Below the pieces are notes generated by a model, which was not told the DNA's origin, made no database searches, and saw only the letters and a list, made by a program, of their open reading frames with translations. From the NCBI GenBank assembly GCA_018606645.1, contig JAGVRI010000012.1, positions 53,231 to 117,230 of the forward strand: a stretch of 64,000 nt of DNA, in the 5' to 3' direction. Below are positions 1 through 7,551 of this stretch, in pieces (position 1 is the first letter of the stretch; every line of letters starts with the position of its first letter). A program made the position numbers and the translations under genes. This DNA comes from Chloroflexota bacterium (lineage in GTDB: Bacteria; Chloroflexota; Anaerolineae; JAAYZQ01).

Positions 1-299
1 CGTGGGCTCTCTTCGGCGCGGGCATTGCCCTCATTGACCCGGCGTACAACTCGCTGATTTCCAAGGTGGTACCTCGCCGACTCCGAGGCACTGCCTTTGG
101 TGTGTTCACCACCAGCATTGGCCTGCTTTCCCTCCCGGCGCCATACCTGGGGGCGATGCTGTGGGAGCGATTCACCCCCCAGGTTCCTTTCTACATCCCT
201 CTGGCCACCACCGTGTTGCTCCTGCCGGTGATGTGGATCAAATTCAAGCTACCCCCGAACCGGGAAGCATGGGAGGAGCAAGGCAACATGGGAGAATAG
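1..299 (+). CDS. MFS transporter, C-terminal end (5'-truncated)
   Basis: Only the last 98 or so codons lie in the window; the reading frame is open from position 3. The segment shows hydrophobic helices, a basic loop (PRRLRGTAFGVFTT) of the kind that joins transmembrane helices in major facilitator superfamily carriers, and a short polar tail. It is therefore the end of an inner-membrane solute carrier, by family resemblance. The substrate cannot be told from this piece. It ends 3 bases before the translin-family gene and may be cotranscribed with it. Confidence 0.7.
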   Translation, partial: WALFGAGIALIDPAYNSLISKVVPRRLRGTAFGVFTTSIGLLSLPAPYLGAMLWERFTPQVPFYIPLATTVLLLPVMWIKFKLPPNREAWEEQGNMGE

Positions 300-302
300 G
301 AA

Positions 303-950
303 ATGGATAGACTGGAGGAGATCCTCAACGAGATTCGGAACGAACTGGAGGCCAAGAACACCGCCCGCGATCTGGCTCTCCAGCGTTCTCGAAGCCTGAT
401 CCGCGACTGCGCCAACGCCATCCGGGCCGCTCACCGTGGCCAGTTGACCGACGCCGAAGATCTGCTGAGGATGGCGGGACAAGCCGCCCAGCAACTGAAA
501 GCGGATCTGTCGCCCTATCCGGACCTCTATTATGCCGGATACACGCAGGATGCATTCAAAGAGTATGTGGAGGCGGTGATGGTCTACGCCTTTATCCGGG
601 ACGGTCATGTACCCTCACCGGCGGAGCTGGGGGTCGAGGCGGCAGCCTATGTCAACGGCCTGGCCGAAGCGGCCAGTGAGTTGCGCCGCCACGCCTTGGA
701 TCTGATGCGCCACAATCGGTTGGAGCGCGCTGAACAGATCCTGGATGCGATGGACGACGTCTATAGCCAGTTGATGACAATGGACTTTCCCGACGCCATC
801 ACCGGTGGCCTGCGGCGCAATACCGATATGCTGCGCGGCGTCGTGGAGCGCACGCGAGGCGACCTGACCACGGCCATCCGTCAGGAGATGATGCGACAGG
901 CGCTCCAGGAGTTTGAGGAACGGATCGGAATCGCCGAGAGGGAGCCGTGA
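303..950 (+). CDS. translin-family (TRAX-like) protein
   Basis: The 215-residue, all-helical protein matches the translin/TRAX family (PF01997), RNA-binding proteins and RNases known mainly from eukaryotes and archaea. Two blocks support this: QDAFKEYVEAVMVYAF at residues 82-97, and ITGGLRRNTDMLRGVVERT at about 166-184. The EYVE tetrad (Glu87, Glu90) lines up with the paired catalytic glutamates of TRAX, so a ribonuclease role is plausible but inferred. Automated pipelines have sometimes called archaeal relatives haloacid dehalogenase; no HAD motif is visible. The stop overlaps the start of the next gene (947) by 4 bases, so it is probably translationally coupled to the Cas4-like pair. Confidence 0.8.
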   Translation: MDRLEEILNEIRNELEAKNTARDLALQRSRSLIRDCANAIRAAHRGQLTDAEDLLRMAGQAAQQLKADLSPYPDLYYAGYTQDAFKEYVEAVMVYAFIRDGHVPSPAELGVEAAAYVNGLAEAASELRRHALDLMRHNRLERAEQILDAMDDVYSQLMTMDFPDAITGGLRRNTDMLRGVVERTRGDLTTAIRQEMMRQALQEFEERIGIAEREP

Positions 951-1201
951 ACCGCGAGGATGATATTCTCCGCGCCAGCGAGATTGCCGAGTATCTCTTC
1001 TGTGCCCGCGCCTGGTGGTTGGGACGGGTGAAGGGACTACCCTCGCAAAATGTCCGGGAAATGAAGCACGGCGTATCCTGGCATCAACGCCACGGTCGCG
1101 CGGTCGAAAGGTTCTACCTCCTGCAACGACTGGCGGTGGCGCTGCTCATTCTGGCAATCGCCATCCTGGCGGTCTGGATGTGGCGGACCCTGGGGGGCTA
1201 G
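947..1201 (+). CDS. N-terminal half of a Cas4-like nuclease with C-terminal TM helix
   Basis: This 84-residue product starts like Cas4/Dna2-type nucleases: ASEIAEYLFCARAWWL at residues 10-25, with Cys19 at the place of the N-terminal iron-sulfur ligand, followed by a G-x-x-W-H-x-x-H-G segment near 42-50. It then ends in one transmembrane helix (about 60-78). It lacks any PD-(D/E)XK active site; that is in the next gene, which begins 5 bases after this stop and itself starts with a transmembrane helix. The two halves would meet as a membrane hairpin. The stop lies just after a run of six G at 1192-1197, so a natural split, a frameshift, or an assembly indel are all possible. Confidence 0.6.
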   Translation: MNREDDILRASEIAEYLFCARAWWLGRVKGLPSQNVREMKHGVSWHQRHGRAVERFYLLQRLAVALLILAIAILAVWMWRTLGG

Positions 1202-1205
1202 AGCC

Positions 1206-1727
1206 ATGGATTGGTTGTTGATCGTGGCTTTGATCGTGGGTGGAGTAGGGCTGGTACTGTGGCTCCGGGCGAGCAAGATCCGCCGCGAAACGGCCCTGCC
1301 CCGTGGCCGGGTGGTCTATGCCGACACCGGGAGCTGGAATCGCTGTACTCGCCCTCTCTTTTCCGACCGCTATCGGCTGACCGGCAAGCCGGATTATCTG
1401 GTGTGCACACCGGAAGGCTTGATCCCCGTGGAGGTCAAGTCCGGTCAGGCCCCCGTTCGGCCTCACCAGGCTCACGTGCTGCAACTGGCGGCGTACTGTC
1501 TGTTGGTGGAGGATCAAGAAACGCGACGGCCCCCCTATGGCATGATCAAATATGACGACCGCGCCTTTGAGGTGGACTATACGCCTGCCTTGCGGACCGA
1601 GCTGTTGACCACCCTGGGCGCGATGCGCCGTCACCTCTACGCCGATGATGTGAACCGCAGTCACCACGAGCCGGCGCGCTGTCAGGGGTGCGGCTATCGG
1701 GAGCGATGTGACAGACGACTGGTCTGA
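1206..1727 (+). CDS. C-terminal half of a Cas4-like PD-(D/E)XK nuclease with N-terminal TM helix
   Basis: The 173-residue product has one N-terminal transmembrane helix (about 3-20), then a PD-(D/E)XK nuclease core: Gly60-Lys-Pro-Asp63, Glu76-Val-Lys78, and a Gln93-x3-Tyr97 motif typical of Cas4/RecB-type nucleases. Cysteines 159, 162 and 168 form the C-terminal three-Cys cluster that, in Cas4, binds a 4Fe-4S cluster together with one N-terminal Cys. Here that fourth Cys is probably Cys19 of the upstream product. The active site therefore looks intact. There are no CRISPR repeats or other cas genes nearby, so a role in adaptation is not supported; a membrane-associated DNA nuclease is the better inference. 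Confidence 0.75.
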   Translation: MDWLLIVALIVGGVGLVLWLRASKIRRETALPRGRVVYADTGSWNRCTRPLFSDRYRLTGKPDYLVCTPEGLIPVEVKSGQAPVRPHQAHVLQLAAYCLLVEDQETRRPPYGMIKYDDRAFEVDYTPALRTELLTTLGAMRRHLYADDVNRSHHEPARCQGCGYRERCDRRLV

Positions 1728-1737
1728 AGGGTTGACA

Positions 1738-2559
1738 ATGGGCTCGGAACCTTTAGAACGTCTGCAAAAAGTGCTGGCCGGCGCTGGCATCGCTTCGCGG
1801 CGCAAAGCCGAAGAGTTGATCCAGCAGGGCCGGGTGACGGTCAACGGTCAGGTGATCACCCAACTCGGCACCAAAGTGGATCCGATCCACGACGATATCC
1901 GCGTGGACGGCCAGCGTCTGCGGACTGCCGCGGGCCACACCTATATTCTCCTGAACAAGCCTCGCGGATACCTCTCCTCCATGGAGGACCCCCAGGGCCG
2001 AAAGTCCTTGGGAGACCTGGTCCAGCTTCCGGTGCGATTGTATCCGGTGGGTCGGCTGGACGTGACCAGCGAAGGCCTGATCCTGCTCACCGATGATGGC
2101 GAATTGGCGCACCTTCTCACCCATCCTCGCTATCAACACACCAAAGAGTACCGGGTGCTGGTCCAGGGACACCCTTCGGACAAGGCGTTGGAAGCCTGGC
2201 GGCATGGGGTAGTACTGGAAGGCAAACCCACGGCTCCCGCCCAGGTGGAGGTGCTGCGCAGCCATAAAGACACAACGCTGCTGCGGATTGTGCTCCGTGA
2301 GGGCCGCAAGCGCCAGATCCGACGGGTGGCCGCCTTGTTGGGCCATCCGGTTCTGGAACTCAAGCGGGTGCGCATGGGACCCCTACAGTTAGGGAACCTC
2401 GAACCGGGAAAATGGCGGCATCTCACGCCTCAGGAAGTCCAAAGCCTGGAATCGCTCAAGCAATCGGCTCAACAAGCCAGGAAGCCAAGACGGGGCCGGA
2501 GAGTACGTGCAAAGGGTGAGAGCATCACCACCAAAACGCAGAGGCGCAAAGCACCATGA
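1738..2559 (+). CDS. rluB: pseudouridine synthase, RluB/RsuA family
   Basis: This enzyme isomerises a specific uridine of rRNA to pseudouridine. An S4 RNA-binding domain (residues about 5-60, with ASRRKAEELIQQGRVTVNG) is followed by the catalytic domain containing the VGRLDVTSEGL motif; Asp108 is the expected catalytic aspartate. Length (273 residues) fits RluB/RsuA. I chose the ATG at 1738 because GAAGG lies 7 bases upstream; an in-frame GTG at 1708 would overlap the preceding gene. The last 30 residues are very basic and may help rRNA binding. Whether the target is 23S (RluB) or 16S (RsuA) cannot be settled; RluB is usual in Gram-positives and Chloroflexota. Confidence 0.9.
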   Translation: MGSEPLERLQKVLAGAGIASRRKAEELIQQGRVTVNGQVITQLGTKVDPIHDDIRVDGQRLRTAAGHTYILLNKPRGYLSSMEDPQGRKSLGDLVQLPVRLYPVGRLDVTSEGLILLTDDGELAHLLTHPRYQHTKEYRVLVQGHPSDKALEAWRHGVVLEGKPTAPAQVEVLRSHKDTTLLRIVLREGRKRQIRRVAALLGHPVLELKRVRMGPLQLGNLEPGKWRHLTPQEVQSLESLKQSAQQARKPRRGRRVRAKGESITTKTQRRKAP

Positions 2560-2620
2560 AAAGCAATTTGTGTTCCTGGCGCCTTGCTGGCAAATATCCG
2601 GACATACTCAGACATAGGCA

Positions 2621-3394
2621 ATGAACGGTCCAATCGGTGCATCAAGAAAGGAGTCAAAGACTATCTTGAGACGACCGTCCACCATCGCCATTGACGGCCC
2701 GGCTGCTTCGGGCAAAAGCACCATCGGCGGGTTGCTGGCCGAGCGGCTGGGGTATCTGTACCTGGACACCGGGGTCATGTATCGGGCCGTCACCTGGGCG
2801 GCGTTGGTTCGCGGCATCCCCATTGATGATGAAGCGGCGGTGACCGCGCTAGCCAGACAGGTGAAGATCGAAATCCTTCGACCCACGGTCCAGGATGGCC
2901 GTTCATACACGGTCCTGGTGGATGGTCAGGATGTGACCTGGGAGATCCGCCAACCGGAGGTGAACCATGCCGTATCGCCCGTCTCGGCGTACCCCGGCGT
3001 GCGGGCCGCGCTATCGGCGCAACAGCGGCGCATGGGCCGGAAGGGGCGTATCGTGATGGTTGGCCGGGATATCGGCACGGTGGTCTTGCCCAGGGCCGAT
3101 CTCAAGATCTATTTGGATGCCACGCTCGAGGAGCGGGCAGCGCGGCGGTACCGGGAAGTGGTGGCGCGCGGTGAGCAGGCAGACTATGAACAGGTCCTGG
3201 CTTCAGTGCGACGCCGGGATGAGATCGATAGCAACCGCTCCGTGGCTCCTCTCCGGCCAGCGGACGATGCAGTGGTGATCGATACCACCACGCTCACCAT
3301 CGAACAGGTCCTGGACCGGGTCCTCGCCCTGGTGGACGATTATGGCCGGGGCCGAAGGCAAAGCGTGGCGAATCGAGAGGAGAACTCTAGTTGA
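2621..3394 (+). CDS. cmk: cytidylate kinase
   Basis: Phosphorylates CMP/dCMP with ATP in pyrimidine nucleotide supply. The P-loop GPAASGKST and the LDTGVMYRAVT nucleoside-binding segment are near the N terminus. MVGRDIGTVVLP and the ARRYREV lid segment follow, all hallmarks of the family. The ATG at 2621 gives 257 residues but has no clear ribosome site. An in-frame TTG at 2666, with AAGGAG 12 bases upstream, gives 242 residues beginning just before the conserved strand, and is a good alternative start. It sits between rluB and the DUF512 gene, whose TTG start overlaps this stop, so these are likely one operon. Confidence 0.93.
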   Translation: MNGPIGASRKESKTILRRPSTIAIDGPAASGKSTIGGLLAERLGYLYLDTGVMYRAVTWAALVRGIPIDDEAAVTALARQVKIEILRPTVQDGRSYTVLVDGQDVTWEIRQPEVNHAVSPVSAYPGVRAALSAQQRRMGRKGRIVMVGRDIGTVVLPRADLKIYLDATLEERAARRYREVVARGEQADYEQVLASVRRRDEIDSNRSVAPLRPADDAVVIDTTTLTIEQVLDRVLALVDDYGRGRRQSVANREENSS

Positions 3395-4743
3395 AACGGC
3401 CAGGTGGGCTGATTGTAGAGGTAACGCCTGGGAGCCTGGGGGATCGGATCGGGCTCCAGCCGGGCGATCGATTGATATCGATCAACGACCATCCGCTCCG
3501 TGATGTCATTGACGTGCATTTCTACGGCGCGGAGGAACTGCTGCGGTTGCGGGTGGAGCGGAACCGTCAGGAGCTACGGATCCAGGCCGTGCGGAAGTAT
3601 GGCGAAGAACTGGGCCTCTCTTTTGCTCATCCCACCTTCGATGTCGAGATCCGAACCTGTGCCAACCACTGCGATTTTTGCTTTGTCACGCAGAACGCGC
3701 CAGGGATGCGTCGCAGCCTGTATGTGAAGGATGATGACTATCGCTACTCTTTCCTCTTGGGTCACTTTGTCACCCTGACGAACCTGAATGACGACGATTG
3801 GGCGCGCCTGGAAGAGCAGCGGCTGAGTCCGCTCTATGTATCAGTCCATGCCACCGAACCGGAGTTGAGGCGGCGGATCCTGGGACGCCAGGATGCCCCG
3901 GACATCCTCGAACAGTTCCACCGCCTGGCCGAGTTGCAGATCGAGGTGCACGCTCAGGTGGTGTTGATACCCGGCCTGAACGATGGGCCGCATCTAGAGC
4001 GGACCCTCGCTGACCTGACCGCGTTATACCGCCGGCCAGTCGCATCGGTCGGGATCGTGCCGATCGGCCTGACCCGATATTCCTCCAGCCGGTGCCGGCC
4101 CTACACCTCAGATGAGTCTCGGGCGGTGTTGGACCAGTTCGAGCCATGGCGGGTCCGCCAGAGAAGAAAGAGGGGCGTTGCCTTTTTCTACCCGTCCGAT
4201 GAGTGGTACCTGGTTGCCGGGCGGCCAGTGCCACCCACCGAGGAGTATGATGGCTTTCCACAACTGGAGAATGGGGTGGGGATGGTGCGTCAGCTCCTTG
4301 ATGAATGGGAACAGCTCAAAGCCGATCTGCCTTCCCTGCATGTCAAACACGCCACGGTCGTGTGCGGAACCCTGATCGCGCCCATCATGGCCCGGCTCGT
4401 GCAAGAGCTCAATTCCTATGCCCAGGCAGAACTCCACCTGGTGCCTGTGGTCAATCACTTCTTCGGGCCGACGGTCACCGTCTCTGGATTGTTGACCGGT
4501 CAGGATGTCGTGGCGGCGCTGCGGGACAGGTTTCCTGGCGCCGGGTCAGGTGGGCAGAGGGCCACGGGCGAACTGGTGCTGTTGCCCAGGTCGATGTTCA
4601 CCCAGCCCACCGGATATGGAACCTACTCGACTCCGCCTGGCCTGACGTTGGACGACCGACCGACTGAAGAGCTGTCAACCCAGATGGGCGTTCCAGTTGA
4701 GATGGCAGCAACTCTGAGGGAGATGATCATGCTCTTGAGTTAG
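3391..4743 (+). CDS. DUF512 / PDZ-domain iron-sulfur radical SAM-like protein
   Basis: The 450-residue protein has an N-terminal PDZ-like domain (LIVEVTPGSLGDRIGLQPGD), then a CANHCDFCFV segment (C-x3-C-x2-C, the radical SAM cluster spacing) and the conserved SVHATEPELR stretch, ending in the DUF512 domain. The family is widespread in Firmicutes and Chloroflexota, often near GTPase Der or cmk; its reaction is not known to me. The TTG start is preceded by GAGAGGAG and overlaps the cmk stop, which indicates translational coupling. Confidence 0.85.
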   Translation: MKRPGGLIVEVTPGSLGDRIGLQPGDRLISINDHPLRDVIDVHFYGAEELLRLRVERNRQELRIQAVRKYGEELGLSFAHPTFDVEIRTCANHCDFCFVTQNAPGMRRSLYVKDDDYRYSFLLGHFVTLTNLNDDDWARLEEQRLSPLYVSVHATEPELRRRILGRQDAPDILEQFHRLAELQIEVHAQVVLIPGLNDGPHLERTLADLTALYRRPVASVGIVPIGLTRYSSSRCRPYTSDESRAVLDQFEPWRVRQRRKRGVAFFYPSDEWYLVAGRPVPPTEEYDGFPQLENGVGMVRQLLDEWEQLKADLPSLHVKHATVVCGTLIAPIMARLVQELNSYAQAELHLVPVVNHFFGPTVTVSGLLTGQDVVAALRDRFPGAGSGGQRATGELVLLPRSMFTQPTGYGTYSTPPGLTLDDRPTEELSTQMGVPVEMAATLREMIMLLS

Positions 4744-4764
4744 CGGCAAGGGAGGAGGTATCTG

Positions 4765-6477
4765 ATGGACGGGGAAACGAGGGTCAAACCTTGGCTCCGC
4801 TTCTATGACGAGGGAGTGCCGGCCAGTCTCGACTACCCACCCATTCCTCTTGACCGGTTTCTGACTGACGCAGCAGCCAGGTATCCCGAACAGCCGGCCA
4901 TCTTCTTTGGCGCCCGGGTAGGACGGATCATCCTGGACCGGGCCATCCTCTACCGACAACTCGACGAGGCCGTGAACCGGGTTGCCGCCGGCTTGCAGAG
5001 CCTTGGCGTGCAGAAAGGAGATCGGGTGGCCATCGTCCTGCCTAACTGTCCTCAGTACGTCATGGCGTTCTACGGCATCCTGCGGGCGGGAGGGATTGCC
5101 GTGCCGTGCAACTTTTTGTACACCGCCCAGGAACTGGAGTACCAACTGAACGACTCGGGTGCCGAGATCGTGATCGTTCTCAGCCGCTTCTATTCAAAGA
5201 TCGACTCGATCCGAACCCGGACCCGGTTGCGGCATATTATCGTGACGAATATCAAAGAGTACTTTCCTGGCTCCTTGCGCCTGCTCTTCACGGTGGCAAA
5301 GGAGAGAAAAGAGGGGTATCGCGTGGTCCTTCGTTCGACCGATGATCGCTGGTTTCAGGCGCTTCTGGCTGGATCGCCGCCGAGACCGGACCAAGTCGAG
5401 GTCGGGCCGGAGGACACCGCCTGTCTCCTTTACACTGGCGGGACGACGGGGATCCCCAAGGGTGCGCAACTGCTCCATCGCAATCTGGTCGCCAACGCTG
5501 TCGCCGGCCTGGTCTGGTCCCACGCTCGTCCGGCCAGGGAGATCACCCTTGGAGCATTGCCCCTGTTCCATTCCTACGGCATGACTTCGGTGATGAACAT
5601 GGCGATCGCCGGGGCTCTGGCCATGATCTTGATCCCGGACCCACGCGATGTCCTGCACATTATGGGCAGCATCAGCAAGCATCGAGCCACCTTCTATCCC
5701 GGGGTGCCGACCATGTACGTGGCCATTAACAATCATCCTCGGGTCCGGGATTTTGACTTGAGCTCCATCGTCTGTTGCCTGAGCGGGGCGGCGCCCCTGC
5801 CCGGCGAGGTCCAGGAAAAGTTCCAAGCCCTCACGAACTGCAAGCTGGTGGAGGCGTATGGGTTGACCGAAACCAGCCCGGCGACCCACGTCAATCCGGT
5901 ATACGGCCAGAACAAGATCGGCTCGATCGGCCTTCCGTGGCCGGACACCGACGCGCGGATTGTGGATATCGAGACGGGTGAGCGGGAGATGCCAGTGGGC
6001 GAGATCGGCGAACTGGTCATCCAGGGCCCGCAGGTCATGAAAGGCTATTGGCAGCGCCCGGCCGAGACAGCCCAGGTCCTGCGCGAGCATCCCGCTCTGG
6101 GGCCGGGGCTATGGCTGCACACCGGCGACGTGGCCCGTATGGATGAGGAAGGATACTTTCAGATCGTAGACCGCAAGAAGGACATGATCATCTGCGGCGG
6201 ATTTAACGTGTACCCCCGCGAAGTCGAGGAAGTCCTGTTCAAACACCCCGCCGTCCAGGAAGCGGCAGTGGTCGGCATCCCGGACGAATACCGGGGGGAG
6301 ACGGTCAAAGCCTTCATCAGTTTGAAAGAGGGCATGACCTGCACCGAGCAAGAGATCATTGCCTTTTGCCGTGAATACCTGGCCCCCTACAAGGTGCCTG
6401 TCTCAGTGGAATTCTGGCCAGAATTGCCCAAGTCAGCAGTGGGCAAGGTCCTGCGACGTGAATTGGCGGTCCGATAG
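4765..6477 (+). CDS. fadD: long-chain acyl-CoA synthetase (AMP-forming)
   Basis: A 570-residue member of the ANL superfamily that activates a carboxylic acid to the acyl-adenylate and then to the acyl-CoA. The phosphate-binding YTGGTTGIPKGAQL motif begins at Tyr223; the A5-type VEAYGLTETSP motif, the LHTGDVARMDEEGYF hinge region, the DRKKDMIICGG segment and the C-terminal SAVGKVLRREL with the adenylation lysine are all present. The length and the hinge sequence favour a medium/long-chain fatty acid substrate, but the substrate is not proven. It starts 21 bases after the DUF512 gene with GGGAGGAGG upstream. No dehydrogenase or thiolase lies beside it. Confidence 0.88.
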   Translation: MDGETRVKPWLRFYDEGVPASLDYPPIPLDRFLTDAAARYPEQPAIFFGARVGRIILDRAILYRQLDEAVNRVAAGLQSLGVQKGDRVAIVLPNCPQYVMAFYGILRAGGIAVPCNFLYTAQELEYQLNDSGAEIVIVLSRFYSKIDSIRTRTRLRHIIVTNIKEYFPGSLRLLFTVAKERKEGYRVVLRSTDDRWFQALLAGSPPRPDQVEVGPEDTACLLYTGGTTGIPKGAQLLHRNLVANAVAGLVWSHARPAREITLGALPLFHSYGMTSVMNMAIAGALAMILIPDPRDVLHIMGSISKHRATFYPGVPTMYVAINNHPRVRDFDLSSIVCCLSGAAPLPGEVQEKFQALTNCKLVEAYGLTETSPATHVNPVYGQNKIGSIGLPWPDTDARIVDIETGEREMPVGEIGELVIQGPQVMKGYWQRPAETAQVLREHPALGPGLWLHTGDVARMDEEGYFQIVDRKKDMIICGGFNVYPREVEEVLFKHPAVQEAAVVGIPDEYRGETVKAFISLKEGMTCTEQEIIAFCREYLAPYKVPVSVEFWPELPKSAVGKVLRRELAVR

Positions 6478-6600
6478 CAACCGCCCGTGGCACCTCAGCT
6501 TGTCGCCCAGGTGCCGCACATGGATTCAGGGACCCACATTACCGACAGGGATACCTGCACGGGGTATCATATCCAAGACCGGAAAGGAAAGTGGGACAAG

Positions 6601-7527
6601 ATGGGCAGGATTGAGAGGTTTTGGGCTCGACTGAGGAATGGAGAGGTCCTGGTGGCCGACGGCGCGGCCGGGACCTACCTCCAAAGCCAGGGCCTGGGGG
6701 CAGGCCGGGCGCCCGAGGTGTGGCTCTTTGAGCAGCCGGATCGGATTGGGGCGATGCACCGCGCCTATATCCAGGCCGGGGCCGATCTCATCCTGACCTG
6801 CACTTTTGGCGGCACTCGCTATCGGCTCAAGAGGGAGGGCCTGTCTGACCAAGTGAGCGAGGTCAACCGCCGAGCTGCTGAGCTGGCGCGCCAGGCGGCC
6901 GGCGACGAGGTCCTGGTCGTGGGCGATATGGGACCGACCGGCCAATTGCTCAAGCCGCTGGGTGCGACAACCCGGGAGGAGGTCGCCGAGGCCTATGCGG
7001 AGCAGGCCGTCGGCCTAATCGAGGGCGGGGTAGACCTGCTGCTTCTGGAAACGATGAGCGACCTAGAGGAGGCCAAGGCAGCGATCGAGGGGGTGCGCCG
7101 CGTAACCGATTTGGCGCTCATCTGCACTTTCAGTTTTGATACCCACGGACGGACGATGATGGGCATCCGTCCCGCCCAGGCAGCGCGCGAGATGGCCCCG
7201 TGGGTGGAAGGCATCGGCGCCAACTGCGGCCGAGACCCTGCCGAATTCCCGGGTTTCATTCAGGACATGCGTCAGGTGGCGCCCGAGGCGGTGCTGTGGG
7301 CCAAACCGAACGCAGGTCTGCCCCAACTGGTGGGGGCACAGGCAGTCTACACGGCCACCCCTACCGATATGGCGGAGATTGCCCTCCGGCTTGTGGCGGC
7401 GGGCGCTCAGGTGATCGGCGGCTGTTGTGGCACGACGCCGGCGCACATTGCGGCCATGGCCGCCGCATTGAGAGGAAAACAAAGGGTCGAGTCTCTGGTT
7501 CCGGAGACGGTCGACCATACCGAGTAG
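6601..7527 (+). CDS. homocysteine S-methyltransferase domain protein
   Basis: A 308-residue TIM-barrel enzyme of the homocysteine/selenocysteine methyltransferase family (PF02574, the N-terminal module of MetH and of BHMT). The zinc ligands are visible as Cys209 (GANCG) and Cys275-Cys276 (GGCCGTTPAHI). It would transfer a methyl group to homocysteine; the donor could be a methylated amine or sulfonium, or a separate corrinoid protein, none of which is encoded next door. I chose the ATG at 6601, preceded by AAAGGAAAG, over an ATG at 6487 with no ribosome site. A weak -35/-10 pair (CCGACA, TATCAT) lies at about 6540-6570. The nearest relatives by context could be the stand-alone MetH-like proteins that work with MttB-type systems. 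Confidence 0.83.
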   Translation: MGRIERFWARLRNGEVLVADGAAGTYLQSQGLGAGRAPEVWLFEQPDRIGAMHRAYIQAGADLILTCTFGGTRYRLKREGLSDQVSEVNRRAAELARQAAGDEVLVVGDMGPTGQLLKPLGATTREEVAEAYAEQAVGLIEGGVDLLLLETMSDLEEAKAAIEGVRRVTDLALICTFSFDTHGRTMMGIRPAQAAREMAPWVEGIGANCGRDPAEFPGFIQDMRQVAPEAVLWAKPNAGLPQLVGAQAVYTATPTDMAEIALRLVAAGAQVIGGCCGTTPAHIAAMAAALRGKQRVESLVPETVDHTE

Positions 7528-7551
7528 AGCGGGGAAATCCACGGAGGACAG

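Noticed and set aside
947..1727. CRISPR-Cas adaptation locus
   Set aside because: The Cas4-like motif set suggested it, but there are no direct repeats, cas1/cas2 or other cas genes in the window.
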